A stretch of 64,000 nucleotides of DNA from Atrina japonica. Its lineage: Eukaryota; Mollusca; Bivalvia; Pterioida; Pinnidae. Position 1 is the stretch's first letter, and the number at the start of each line of letters is the position of its first letter. Made by a program: the position numbers and the translations under genes. This document shows, piece by piece, positions 1 through 11,325 of this stretch. The stretch spans positions 62,001-126,000 of the forward strand of contig BROG01000296.1 in NCBI GenBank assembly GCA_030159075.1. Direction: 5' to 3'. The notes beneath the pieces are model-generated. The model searched no databases. It was not told where the DNA came from and saw only the letters and a program-made list of their open reading frames with translations.

Positions 1-1500
1 GTATTGACACTGTATATATCTACGACCCTTGCTCTGTATTGACACTGTATATATCTAAGAAACTTGCTCTGTATTGACACTGTATATATCTAAGACCCTT
101 GCTCTGTATTGACACTGTATATATCTAAGAAACTTGCTCTGTATTGACACTGTAGATATCTAAGAAACTTGCTCTGTATTGACACTGTATATATCTACGA
201 CCCTTGCTCTGTACTGACACTGTATATATCTAAGAAACTTGCTCTGTATTGACACTGTATATATCTAAGACCCTTGCTCTGTACTGACATTGTATATCTA
301 AGAAACTTGCTCTGTATTGACACTGTATATATCTAAGAAACTTGCTCTGTATTGACACTGTATATATCTAAGAAACTTGCTCTGTATTGACACTGTATAT
401 ATCTAAGAAACTTGCTCTGTATTGACACTGTATATATCTAAGAAACTTGCTCTGTATTGACACTGTATATATCTAAGAAACTTGCTCTGTATTGACACTG
501 TAGATATCTACGACCCTTGCTCTGTATTGACACTGTATATATCTAAGAAACTTGCTCTGTATTGACACTGTATATATCTAAGAAACTTGCTCTGTATTGA
601 CACTGTAGATATCTACGACCCTTGCTCTGTATTGTATATATCTAAGAAACTTGCTCTGTATTGACACTGTATATATCTAAGAAACTTGCTCTGTATGTGA
701 CACTGTAGATATCTACGACCCTTGCTCTGTATTGACACTGTATATATCTAAGAACCTTGCTCTGTATTGACACTGTATATATCTAAGAAACTTGCTCTGT
801 ACTGACACTGTATATATCTAAGAAACTTGCTCTGTATTGACACTGTGTATATCTAAGAAACTTGCTCTGTATTGACACTGTGTATATCTAAGAAACTTGC
901 TCTGTATTGACACTGTATATATCTAAGAAACTTGCTCTGTATTGACACTGTATATATCTAAGAAACTTGCTCTGTAATTGACACTGTATATATCTAAGAA
1001 ACTTGCTCTGTATTGACACTGTATATATCTAAGAAACTTGCTCTGTATTGACACTGTAGATATCTACGACCCTTGCTCTGTATTGACACTGTATATATCT
1101 AAGAAACTTGCTCTGTATTGACACTGTATATATCTAAGAAACTTGCTCTGTATTGACACTGTATATATCTAAGAAACTTGCTCTGTATTGACACTGTATA
1201 TATCTAAGAAACTTGCTCTGTACTGACACTGTATATATCTGAGAAACTTGCTCTGTAGTGACACTGTATATATCTGAGAAACTTGCTCTGTACTAACATT
1301 GTATATCTAAGACCCTTGCTCTGTACTGACATTGTATATCTAAGACCCTTGTCTGTACTATCATTGTATATCTAAGACCCTTGTCTGTACTGACATTGTA
1401 TATCTAAGACCCTTGCTCTGTACTAACATTGTTTATGTAAGACCATTGTTCTGTACTAACATTATATATCTAAGACCATTGTTCTGTACTAACATTATAG
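1..1500. repeat. 35-bp satellite array, about 40 copies
   Basis: A head-to-tail array whose unit reads roughly CTCTGTATTGACACTGTAT then ATATCTAAGAAACTTG, repeating every 35 bp. Two main variants occur: one with TAAGAAAC and one with TACGACCC, the latter often paired with TAGATATC in place of TATATATC. Copies are nearly identical up to about 1250, then drift and shorten (TGACATTGTATATCTAAGACCC type) to about 1500, as expected at an array edge. The array starts at base 1 and so probably continues to the left. No ORF of note. Confidence 0.97.
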
Positions 1501-2455
1501 AACGCTACCCTTGAGCTTTGCTTACATTGTGTATCCAAGAACCTTGATTTTATTTACATTGTATTCAATGTATCTACGAGCCATGCTCATCACCAATGTT
1601 TGTTTGCATAGTTGTCAAAGCGAATGAAACTGAAATATGTTTATAAACGCGCATGAGCATCAGCTTCTAATGACATAGGGTACACCTGACTAATAAACCC
1701 CAAAACTGATTGACTTTATATACAAAGATATAATTATGAAAAACGTTTTAGGGATTAGGTCATGGTAAAAATTTCCTATCCTGAAATTCCACGTGAAATT
1801 TATATATCAACAACTCTCGTCATTCTCTCTTTCTTGCTCATTTATCTAAATCTGTAGAAAATTGACCTTGAACCCGGGTCATTTTTCTACAAGTATGGGT
1901 CACTTGTCTACATGTCTCTGGTATGATTTTTACGTAGAATAATGACCTTTGGTAGTTTTTTTTTCTATTGGGATCACTTTTCTACATAACACCGACTCCT
2001 TTTCCAGAAAAAAAAAATCTTAAATTTGATAGCCCTAAGACCCAGCTTCCAGATATAACGACCAGTTCCCCGTTCTAATTTCATACTGGTAACTCCTCTC
2101 AAATAGGACTTTCAGCAAAAAAAAAAAAATAATAATAAATAAAAATAAAAATTAAAGAATTTAAAAATTAAATTATTAGAATCTTTAAGCGTGCAAACTC
2201 GGAGTGGCTTTCATGAAGCTTCCAGACACTACATAGTGACCTGTTTATCTTTGCAAAGAATAGCATCGATAGATAGGAATTCGGCAAGCATGAGCCGAAT
2301 GTTAGATGGTTTCTGGCTTCCAGACACTAAAGCCTTTAAACCCAATTATTCTCTCTGAAGCTTTTAAACCCAATTATTCTCTCTCTGAGAGAGAGAGAGA
2401 GAGAGAGAATACCATTGATTTAATTCCATATTTAAAGAAATTTCAACTTTACTTC
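1500..2455. other. Non-coding stretch with low-complexity tracts
   Basis: No gene seen. It holds degenerate copies of a motif like GGGTCACTTTTCTACAT (1875-1995), A-rich runs at 2007-2016 and 2119-2160, an imperfect tandem copy of a roughly 28-bp block containing TTTAAACCCAATTATTCTC (2329-2388), and a (GA)n run at 2386-2408. Confidence 0.6.
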
Positions 2456-2458
2456 TTT

Positions 2459-2748
2459 TGGTTTGTTTGTTTGTTTTTGTTTAACGTCCCACTCAAGAAT
2501 ATTTCACTTATATGGAAACGTTGCCAAATGCCGGTGAAGGGCTTCAAATTTTGGCCTATGCTCGGCACTTACGGCCATACGGCCATTGAGCAGTGAGGGT
2601 TCTTTAACGTGTCGACACCTACTGTGACACGGGACCTCGGTTTTTACTGTCTCATCCGACAGACAGGAAACCATTCTGCCGCCGGCTGGACTCGAACTCA
2701 CGACCTCACGATCAAGAGTCGATCGCGCTACCGAATGAGACAGTTACC
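2459..2748 (-). mobile_element. tRNA-headed SINE, family 1
   Basis: On the minus strand this starts with a degraded tRNA-like head (CGGTAGCGCGATCGACTC, box-B-like GAGTTCGAGTCC) and continues with the conserved body (GGTTTCCTGTCTGTCGGATG; CACGTTAAAGAACCCTCACT; GGGACGTTAAAC). It ends in a CAAA-rich tail. The plan matches invertebrate SINEs with a Pol III promoter head and conserved central domain. Family name not assigned. Confidence 0.9.
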
Positions 2749-3128
2749 AAATTCAAATGGGGTGTGTGGGTTGTATGTAACGCTCTTCTAGATCCATCAA
2801 TATAGACTCTAGACTGTATGTTGATAAACAGGAAACTTTTTAGTAAAATTAAACCAAATATTGTATATGAAGTTTTGGTTGAATACCATTTAAAATATTT
2901 TATTTTATACAGTCTCCAGTTGGAGTTAATTATTTTCTATTTGCAAATAAATAAGTCGACCTAACTTTAAATATTCCTTTCAAAGTTACATCACACGAAA
3001 TTAATGGAAATGTGTCCCACATTTAAACTTCCATTCGCATACAATAAGGAAACTGTTTTAAATATAACTTAGCTTTATTACAGCGCTTGTGCTGGTGAAT
3101 TTGAGTTTGAACCGAACGACCCCAATGT

Positions 3129-3140
3129 GATCACGTGATC
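3129..3140. promoter_or_regulatory. Perfect 12-bp palindrome with E-box
   Basis: GATCACGTGATC is a perfect palindrome centred on the bHLH-type core CACGTG. Two more CACGTG sites follow at 3490-3495 and 3713-3718. Binding is inferred from the motif only. Confidence 0.3.
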
Positions 3141-3523
3141 TGCTTATTGGTAACTTGAGCTCGCGTTATCAGTGACTGCTTTCACTGCACTCGGACAAAA
3201 CAACTGCTCTCAAGGTTATATTTCGTTTAGGCTATGTTAAAGAAATGTCATTTTCTACCGATTCATTTGATTAATTATGTAAAAAACATTGACAGTTTTA
3301 CAGGTATAATACAGCCCGCGAACTATGGCAAATTTAATATTATATAATATATGTGATACTGTCCTCCTTCTAGACGCATCTAAGGATTCTAAGTCGACGG
3401 TCTATAAAAACATAGTATTTGATAAAGCCAAATTGCAAAAAATGCTTACAGAAGTACAACAAGCACATTTGTAATGTTAACAAACTTATCACGTGCCACT
3501 ACATATTGACTGCGTCATATTTA

Positions 3524-3626
3524 CCATCTTCCCAAGTCAACGTTTTCTGATCCAAATCCGTTCCTCAAACAATGTGTGATTAATGGGGTGTATCGGAAAA
3601 CCTTGACTTGGGAAGATGCATATTTA
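3524..3626. repeat. Hairpin-forming inverted repeat, about 100 bp
   Basis: The left arm ATCTTCCCAAGTCAACGTTT (from about 3531) pairs with the right arm AACCTTGACTTGGGAAGAT (ending about 3618). Weaker complementarity continues outward. A small foldback MITE is the simplest reading. Confidence 0.7.
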
Positions 3627-3712
3627 CGGACACGACGATATATTATAAATTCGATGAATTTCCTAAGTTGTTCCATTCCCTTCAATATTGTCGAAATAGT
3701 TTGTACTAGAGT

Positions 3713-3724
3713 CACGTGACGTCA
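3713..3724. promoter_or_regulatory. Overlapping E-box and CRE motif
   Basis: The string CACGTGACGTCA joins an E-box (CACGTG, 3713-3718) to a perfect CRE palindrome (TGACGTCA, 3717-3724), sharing two bases. These are bHLH and CREB/ATF consensus motifs. No transcript start is known nearby, so function is inference. Confidence 0.3.
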
Positions 3725-4247
3725 ACAGACATGTGTCCCAGGTAACTTCCGGGTTCGTAATGTTTACATTGACGACATTCTATGAAATCTTGTTACAGTC
3801 CATTTTAAAGGGGGATTAAGCTAAAACTTTAATGTTGTTGTACAAGTTACAAGAGTCATGCCTATCCTGCAAGCTGTTTTACAAATATGTTTCCTTCTAC
3901 TCTAGGTCACATTTTTCTTTGAAATTGCATACTATTATGACAAATCGCGACGTAACGGAACGACTCGAAGAGGTACATTATGTAATAATTGAACAATCAT
4001 ACATACCGCCCAATATACGTCGCTAAATGGGCTTGGTACACTAAAGAAGCCACATTTGCCAGTCAATATTAGCCAACAGTTTACAAACGACCACCTGTCC
4101 TTATACATTGGCTTAGAATTGTGGAGATTTTATCTCGCACGAGATCTAGAGGACTTTGGTTCCAGTCATGATCCGGATTACACGATTTTTTGGCAGCAGG
4201 TATAATTCTACCAAGATATAAATTAGCACATGCTTACGTACAAAACT

Positions 4248-4544
4248 GAGCCGGCCTGGCTCAGTCGGTAGCGCGCTCGACTCTTGATCGTGAGGTCGTG
4301 AGTTCGAGTCCGGCTGGCGGCAGGTTGGTTTCCTGTCTTTCGGATGAGACAGTAAAAACCGAGGTCCCGTGCCACAGTAGGTGTCGGCACGTTAAAGAAC
4401 CCTCACTGCTCAATGGCCGTAAGTGCCGAGCATAGACCAAAATTTGAAGCCCTTCGTCGGCATTTGGTGACGTCTCCATAATAGTGAAATATTCTTGAGT
4501 GGGACGTTAAACAACAATAAACAAACAAACAAACGTACAAAACT
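4248..4544 (+). mobile_element. tRNA-headed SINE, family 1, with 12-bp TSD
   Basis: Head GGCTCAGTCGGTAGCGCGCT and GAGTTCGAGTCC, then the family-1 body, then a (AAAC)n tail. It is flanked by direct repeats ACGTACAAAACT at 4236-4247 and 4533-4544, which is a clear target-site duplication from LINE-mediated insertion. Confidence 0.95.
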
Positions 4545-5535
4545 AAAATTATATCGTAACAGGGGTGAGAGGCTAGTGTTTCAGCAAAAGATATTTAGAT
4601 CTATATTAACGCTTGGATCAGATAAAGGCAAAATGTTTACCCCAATCTATGGAAAATAAAACAGGGACGTGGCACTTTTTTGTATTACTTATAGTGGTTT
4701 CCGTCGGGATGGGACATCAAAAGATATGCATGACATATCCGGGAACCTTCACTCCCTTGACACGCGTCTACCGCACACGTGTTTATTTCTGGCGTTTCAT
4801 TTCTTGCTGTTAGAGTTCCCATGATGTAAGTGAAGAGTTCATGAAACAAAGCAAACAATAAATAAATAAATAAATGAATGAATGAATAAATGAATAGATA
4901 AATAATTAAATAAATAAAACAATAAATAGATAAAATAATAAATAAAAAATTAAATATAAATAAATATATATAAAAATGAATGATTAAATAAATAAACAAA
5001 ACAAAACAATATCTTTCGACTGACAAACATAGCAGAAAGTTAAAGAAAAATGATACAGTTAAAAATAGTAATGCTGCAACGAACGTAACCATTACATTGT
5101 TTTGCTTTGGCCTAATCGCATGTTCGTGTTTTATGGCGTTTTGGTCCATGTCCGATGAAAACAATTTTGAAGTGTAAACAACTCATTGTTGAAACCTCAA
5201 GGATAAAGGATGTTTAAACCTTGACTTTGTAATTACAAGCAGCTGATAAAGGCAAAGGTCTCTTTGTTTCCTGTAGAATGCGGAACCGTACTATGGGTGA
5301 ATGCAGTGATCGGAAATTTGATGTTTGAAACAAAGATGCATGCGTTAGCCTTGTAGAAGGGACATCATAAAAAAATAACTTAATTCGAGGTAATCTAACG
5401 GTGGTGTACTAGCATTGAAATGAACCGAATCTATATTTTGAATTCCGTTGTCAAATTTCTTTGCCTGATTAATTTGTTTTAAAGGATCATACATCTCTTT
5501 TTAAAAATTGAAAACTGTTGAAAAGTTGATGTCAG
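4545..5535. other. Intergenic DNA with A/T-rich simple repeat
   Basis: No gene recognised. Bases 4855-4995 are a degenerate AAAT/GAAT tetranucleotide tract. The 159-residue minus-strand ORF through it (4685-5164) is a product of that tract and is not believed coding. Confidence 0.6.
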
Positions 5536-5537
5536 CT

Positions 5538-5665
5538 TTAAGGCCAGCAGATAGGCTAGTGGTAGAGCGTTTGACTCGCAAGCGGAAGGCCCCGGGTTCG
5601 ATTCCCGGTGCGATTCCCGGCACCAGGTTATACTAAAGACATTTTTAAAAATGGTAGTGACATTT
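5538..5665 (+). mobile_element. tRNA-like SINE, family 3
   Basis: The head TAGGCTAGTGGTAGAGCG matches an A box, and GGGTTCGATTCCCGG is a strong B box with T-arm pairing. The anticodon arm CGTTT-GACTCGC-AAGCG folds, but position 33 is A instead of U, the acceptor stem does not close, and the T-arm sequence is partly repeated (GGTGCGATTCCCGGCACC). A tRNA-derived SINE fits better than a functional tRNA gene. Confidence 0.7.
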
Positions 5666-5689
5666 TCTTCAACAAACGCTTTCAAAAGT

Positions 5690-6113
5690 GAAAGTCACAC
5701 GGGTCTTTGGGATAACACTTATTGTCAGTCAAAATTTGTAGATTTTCACCCAAAGCTGGTGTCACTTAAAGCTGGCGACATATCAATACAAATGAAAAAT
5801 TCTTGAAGGTATGTAAAACAACAAACAAACAATCAAATATAAGGCTAGCAGGGAGTTTCACACATACGTTTACACCGTTTATGATTTGTTTCTTACAGTT
5901 ACGAAAATGGGAAATCAAAACCTTCGTTCTAGTAAGTTCAATTTAATATTTAAATCTACCGAGTTTCGAAAGACATCAAGGGTCACACAGTGCTAGCAAA
6001 TGTTTCCAAAGTTTTAATTGAAGGAAAAACAAAAACAAATCATTATTTTTATCAATAAAATCCAAAAGTTTTACAAACATCTATACACAAGACCTAGTTG
6101 CCATAATAATGAA
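5690..6113. other. Intergenic, nothing recognised
   Basis: AT-rich single-copy-looking sequence with short A-rich runs. No coding or RNA signal seen. Confidence 0.5.
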
Positions 6114-6192
6114 TTAACTCGCCAACCCCTGAAAAACAATGGACTCTTCTGTAAATCAATAACTTATGTGTCGTTTGGGGTGTATGAGTTAA
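6114..6192 (+). mobile_element. TTAA-flanked palindromic MITE-A, forward copy
   Basis: Reads TTAACTCGCCAACCCCTGA, then the core AAAACAATGGACTCTTCTGT and AAATCAAT, and ends GGGGTGTATGAGTTAA. It has TTAA at both ends and inverted termini. It is slightly shortened in the right half relative to the 90-bp consensus of this window. Confidence 0.85.
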
Positions 6193-6561
6193 CGATTGAG
6201 ATGGAGTGTCCAAAAGCAAAACAACTGTTGTCATGTGCCCGTCATTGATATCTATGTAACTAGCATCGATCAATTGCATGTCGATTTCAAACACGCGGTG
6301 TCAACAAATCTCAAGTCCTACAAAATGCGTTTACTTGATCATTTGGATTAAACTCTGGTGAATAAAATGTGGGCACGTGATAGATCTATGCCATAATTAT
6401 GTTGTCAAAACGAATGTAATGACGGGTTGTAACGCAAGCAAACCTCTTGCTAAATAAACGTGTAGTTTGGTATGATATCGATATGTTTATCAAATAAGTT
6501 ATTATTGGTGTTGATTGAATCGACCTTGATACCGTAAAATGGTTGTCCTTGATGGTAAACA

Positions 6562-6950
6562 TGAACGATTAAGTCATTTTACAATGAAATACATTTATCT
6601 CACAATACCGGTTTTTTCTCTCTAAAATATGTAGTATTTAAATCAAAGTACTGAAAGCTGGGATTACAAATACGCACACCAAATTATTGCATTTTTGCAC
6701 AATAGTCGATAATACTACAGGTATTATATCCCCAGTATGACAAATAGTTGTCCCATCGAACAATTTAGTCAATTTACAATGAAATACAATTATCTCACAA
6801 TGGTTTCTTTTCACTAGAAAGTTTTTAATAATATCAAAATACTGAATTATTTAACTGAATACTGGGCTTACAAACATGCAAGCAATTATTATTGCAATAT
6901 TGACACATTCGGTATGACAAGTTGTTGTTCCATTGGAATGACTTGGTGCT
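6562..6950. repeat. Diverged tandem duplication, unit about 193 bp
   Basis: TTTTACAATGAAATACATTT with ATCTCACAAT at about 6577 recurs as TTTACAATGAAATACAATTA with TCTCACAAT at about 6771. The GTATGACAA-GTTGT-CC motif near 6735 recurs near 6912. Two copies with many differences. Confidence 0.75.
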
Positions 6951-8430
6951 TGAGTCCGGTATACTCGTGCCAACTACATGTACATTCAAAACTGACCAAG
7001 GGAGCCATGGAATTGAATGTGTTTTAATATATTGTCTAGCATTTGTTTTTTATTTGTTATTTTTCAATTTCAATTTGCCAACAATTAACGACCAGGGATC
7101 TCGGTAAGAACGGTGTTCACGCCAAAGAAATTGAAAAACTTTCAAAAACTCCGGCGCTAAGTAACGGCCCGATAAGTTTACCTTATAACGATGATTAAAG
7201 TTAATGCAAAACCACGTTACATCTCTTGACTTTTATATTTCAAAACAGTTAATGTTATCAAGACATATAAGACAAATATAGATCTAGAAATATTGGTAAT
7301 TCGAGTGTCCCAAGGTCGACCAGGGATTAGTTCGAAAGTATCCACTCCCCGTCTAACCCTCTGCGTATTTAGATTTAGAATGGTGGCTGAAACGCTACCA
7401 ATATATGCGCCATATCAATGCAAATATAATGAATAAAATTTTTCTGATGATTTATACAAAATATTAAAACAATTTGATACATATCTTTACACGACGGTTC
7501 GTAGACGCACTATATCATTACGCGCGGTAATTTGATATATATTAATCCGCGATATGCACCTTCTTATGTAGGACAGATCATACATTATTATTTGGTGCCT
7601 TTGGAATGCAGTTTGGTCTTTGTTTGCTTCTTCATAATTCGGTTACAGTACTTTGATCAGAATCGCTTCAGCCGGTAAAATTTTGCGTTGATGATGCGAG
7701 CGCCACCTGTGCAAGAAGTCGATTGCGCAGAAGCGGAATGTGACTATAGCCGGCTTTTACCACTTGCGAAGCTCGGCTAAAAACCAAGCATGCGACTGTA
7801 CAGATGTTACAATTCTAAACGTCAATCACTATCAAACATTGTTTACGAGTGTATTGTAACGACCACAAAATTATCTAAAAGCTCGGTTGATGCACAATGT
7901 TCTGGACTGAACATAATAAAATATTAGCGACTTATTGTATGTAAATTCAGCAATTCTGTATACACTTGTGTTTAGTAATATCATTGTCGTAGCTGTGTTA
8001 TATATCATGTCTCTGAAAATGTGTTATGTATGTCCTCTGGTAATATTAACCTTCATTTGCAAATTTTGAATTAAATCAAAAGTTACATTTAAAAACAAAA
8101 TGTGGTAATTACTGACTAGGCAGATCGTTTTTGAACAGCTATTATATAATGCAGCTGCAGTCAATCTCTATCAGTCTATTTTGCTGTTTTCGTCAGTGCA
8201 AATAAGTTGAGGATGTTGTCTCGTATGGATGATATTAATCATAGATGATGTAGTCCAGATTACAATCATGAGATTTCATCGGTTCGTTTATAAGGTTATT
8301 GTTTTTGTTGTTTTTGTTTGTCGATTTCTTTGGTACATTTTAGTTTTACAGTAGAACAATTTCCCTACCTTCGTTTTCATTTGACTTTCATTTTGAAGTA
8401 TCAAATCGTATCTGCGATTTCCTACAGAAC
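6951..8430. other. Intergenic, no gene recognised
   Basis: Contains CpG-bearing patches (7485-7560, 7670-7800) but no ORF, splice or RNA signal I can support. Confidence 0.5.
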
Positions 8431-8432
8431 TT

Positions 8433-8642
8433 CGGGCCTCCTTGACTGAGTCGCGCTTTGAACAACGCAGTCTCTCACTTCCGGTCAGAGCAGGTTCGAG
8501 CCACGTTTGCCAATTTTACTTGCGGAAGGCCGGTGGTCTCTTCTGGTGTATTTGGGTTCTCTCCTCCGCCATTAAAAACTAGCCGCCACCATATAAATGA
8601 AAAACTGTTGAGTGTGACGTAAAATAAAATTCAAAATTCAAA
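8433..8642 (+). mobile_element. SINE, family 2, degraded head
   Basis: The body CTTGCGGAAGGCCGGTGGTC, CTCCTCCGCCATTAAAAACT and TTGAGTGTGACGTAAAA is shared with the intact copy at 18598-18840. The tRNA-like head is eroded. Confidence 0.85.
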
Positions 8643-8760
8643 TTCCTACAGAACTTTCTTTTTTTATAAGAGTGTATTCAAGTTATATATTCAGATAAAT
8701 AAAAAAACCCAGAAAATGGCGCTATTTTCAAGAAAATTTATATTTGTAATATATGTATCA

Positions 8761-8974
8761 ACCACAGGTTCTTGTGGACAGGACCATCTAATTGTGCCTT
8801 GCCCATAACCGCTTGATTTTTAAGTCTATTTTATTTATTCTTTTCATCAAAACATGGTAATTTTGGGATATACCAAGAAATATGACCAACCAACAGACTT
8901 AAAATTGACTTTAAAAAATCAAGCGGTTATGGGCAAGGCGCAGTTAGATGGTCCTAAAAACAAGTACCTGTGGT
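8761..8974. mobile_element. Long inverted-repeat MITE, 214 bp
   Basis: The left arm starts CCACAGGTTCTTGTGGACAG and runs through GTGCCTTGCCCATAACCGCT to about 8832. The right arm is its reverse complement (about 8900-8974), containing AGCGGTTATGGGCAAGGC and ending GTACCTGTGG. Arms of about 70 bp flank a roughly 70-bp AT-rich loop. No transposase. Flanks are GTATCAA on the left and TGTCAAC on the right. Confidence 0.85.
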
Positions 8975-8979
8975 GTCAA

Positions 8980-9480
8980 CATGGAATTGATCTCTTGACT
9001 ATAATCCTATAATCAGTGCAAAGCGGCCAAGGATCATTCTATCTTATATCTATTTTCTGCGAAATGTCAAAAGAAATATTGCCATGGCAACAGCGTCAAT
9101 GTAATGAGGAACACCTGGGTAAAGATGTAAAACAATAAAAACAATCAAACATTTTCTACCTTCTGTGGTGAGAGAAGATAAGATTCCGTACGCAAGCTGG
9201 AAAACATGAAAACAATAACAACAAAAACAGCAACTATTACATATATATTATTGTATCTTCAGTTCGAGAGAGGAAGAGGTATGGAAAAAGTCTACGACAA
9301 TGGATATCTGGTGATTCCAGCGAGATTTAAAAGTTACTTGAAGACTTCTAGAGTACACATAATTCATTTCTTATTTCGGATATATACACCTTTACACCGT
9401 AAACATGAAAATTAACTCGTGGGGTAATTTACACTAAATACGCGATGACGAGTTTTTCGTGTAAATTACTCCCGCGTATT
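8980..9480. other. Intergenic, nothing recognised
   Basis: A 69-residue plus-strand ORF at 9206-9415 has no recognisable motif. No other signal seen. Confidence 0.45.
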
Positions 9481-9481
9481 G

Positions 9482-9747
9482 TCCGATTCACATTAGATGG
9501 CGGGGCGGAGTAACCTTTTGATTATCATACGGATTATTCTACTCTTTTCGGTTATGACAAGCTGCACAGAAAAAAACCCGTTTTATTCTTCACTGGATAC
9601 TCTCTTATATATGGTGTCAAGTAGGAATGATTAATCTAGTCAGTGTAATTTTAATGTTATGCTTTAATACCTAAAACTTAAATTTGTCCAGGTCAAGAAA
9701 TGGTTCTCAAGACTCCACCCCACCAGGTTATTTGAATTTTACTATAC
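9482..9747 (+). repeat. Interspersed repeat X, copy 1
   Basis: Shares ordered blocks with 38085-38367: GGCGGGGCGGAGTAA, TTATGACA-(A/G)-CT-CACAGAAAAA, CGTTTTATT-TT-ACTGGAT, CCTAAAA-T-TAAATTTGTCCAGGTC, and a 3' end TTTTACTATA. No ORF, so a non-autonomous element of unknown class. Confidence 0.8.
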
Positions 9748-9856
9748 CAGTCCCACAGTGGTGCTAAGAATTGTCGTTAAATACGGGACTGTCACAGTAA
9801 GTTGTGACATTGCATAAAAAACCTCACACGTATGGTTTGCATAAGAAAATCACGCA

Positions 9857-10060
9857 ATGGGACTAATTCATGTACCACGTGATACCCGATAACGTTTGTG
9901 CGGGACTATTGTCATTCTTTTAGTAATGGAATGACGCTAGCAGACGATATCCCACGGTTACGTCATTTCAGCGGGAAGATTACGTAGAGGTACGTCTCAG
10001 ATACTATAATAGTACCGCACAAACGTATCGGTTTTCACGTGGTGCATGAATTAGTCCCAT
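9857..10060. mobile_element. 204-bp inverted-repeat element
   Basis: The left arm ATGGGACTAATTCATGTACC continues through ACGTGATACCCGATAACGTT and TGTGCGGGACTAT. The right arm (10004-10060) is its reverse complement, ending GCATGAATTAGTCCCAT. Arms are about 56 bp with few mismatches. MITE-A begins at base 10060, so the two elements abut. Confidence 0.85.
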
Positions 10061-10150
10061 TAACTCGTCAACCCCTGAAAACCAATGAACTCTTCTGTAA
10101 ATCAATGACTTAGGGCTGTCCAAATGTGTGTTTAGGGGTGAATGAGTTAA
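10060..10150 (+). mobile_element. TTAA-flanked MITE-A, forward copy
   Basis: TTAACTCGTCAACCCCTGAA at the left and GGGGTGAATGAGTTAA at the right, 91 bp. Confidence 0.9.
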
Positions 10151-10235
10151 CAACACGCGGAAAGTATCTATGATTACGGTATTAAATTCGAGCTGAACTA
10201 ATGAATTAACTGTCTTGAACATTAGTGTTTCCCCT

Positions 10236-10526
10236 TTCTTGTTTTGATTGTTTATTGTTGTTAAACGTCCCACTCAAGAATATTTCACTCATATGGAGAC
10301 GTCACCAAATGCACCGATGGAAGGCTTCAAAATTTGACCTATGCTCGGCACTTGCAGCCATTGAGCGGTGAGGGTTCTTTAACGTGCCGACACCTACTGT
10401 GACACAGGACCTCGAGTTTTACTGTCTCATCCGAAGGACAGGAAACCAATATGCCGCCGGCGGGACTCGAACTCACGACCTCACGATCCAGAGTCGAGCG
10501 CGCTACCGACTGAGCCAGGCCGGTTC
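10236..10526 (-). mobile_element. tRNA-headed SINE, family 1
   Basis: Full-length minus-strand copy. The head on the minus strand starts GGCCTGGCTCAGTCGGTAGC. Flanking direct repeat GTTTCCCCT is seen at about 10227 and 10525. Confidence 0.93.
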
Positions 10527-11325
10527 GTTTCCCCTACCTTAAACCATAAGTTTGGTATTGTTAATAATATCGATAGCAATAGGTTCCATAACCATAGTAT
10601 CGATAAGAACTGTTTTGTTTGGAAATTTCCTTGTATATCGTGGCACGTCTGGAGACTATTGAGTACAAATATATGTTTATATGAAATTTTACATGTCTGC
10701 GCGTGCTCGCGTGATAGCTGTGAACAGGTCGTATGTTTGAATACCTCCAGGAACTATTACATCGGGATTAATATCATATATTACTAATACTTCACCCTCA
10801 AGGCCAAAGCCATTTGTTTTTGATTTTATCTGATGCGTCCAGTCATCGTCCACATTTCATACAAACACGGTACATGGACAAATGACTAGGAACGAAGTAA
10901 CTGAAGGTCGAATATTCCACATTTTCCTAATTGGGCATTCACTGTGTTTACCAAAACAATTATATCGATTTTTTCTTCTTTAACTACTTTTGATAGATGC
11001 ACAATAACAAATAAGAGCTATACACAGGCATAAAAATCTCATATTCCTATATATTTTGTGAAAATAAGTTCAGGTCCAGTATGGTATGCTTAATGACAAA
11101 TAGTAAAGGTTGAGTTAATCAATTGCAAGTGAATAATATCAATTGCCAAGCAGGGTTTCTCAAGCAATGTTTACAAAATATATAGGAATTCAAGAATTTG
11201 AATGACTGCATATCTCTTTGTAGTAAGTACGGGCTCCCGTATAACACAGCTGTACTATACTGACCAAGTTTAGTTTCAATTTGCAAAGCAGTTTCAGATG
11301 TGTTTCCCAAAGGATCCAATGTTAA
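10527..11325. other. Intergenic with partial MITE-B-like fragment
   Basis: No gene. Bases 10945-11190 share blocks with MITE-B in mixed orientation (ATATTCCTATATATTTTGTG; TTGCAAGTGAATAATATCAA; GGGTTTCTCAAGCAATGTTT), consistent with a rearranged or deleted copy. Confidence 0.55.

Larger units (their letters stand above)
2750..4235. other. Single-copy-looking intergenic DNA
   Basis: No gene recognised. It is less repetitive than its surroundings. It contains a hairpin repeat at 3524-3626 and three CACGTG E-boxes (listed separately). Short ORFs here, such as 3832-4026 on the plus strand, resemble nothing I know. Confidence 0.5.

Noticed and set aside
1..1500. CRISPR or origin-type iterons
   Set aside because: 35-bp units are head to tail without spacers, in eukaryotic DNA.
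4685..5164. 159-residue minus-strand ORF rich in I, Y and F
   Set aside because: AAAT/GAAT simple repeat read on the complement.
5538..5620. Possible functional tRNA gene
   Set aside because: Acceptor stem does not close and position 33 is not U. A SINE head is more likely.
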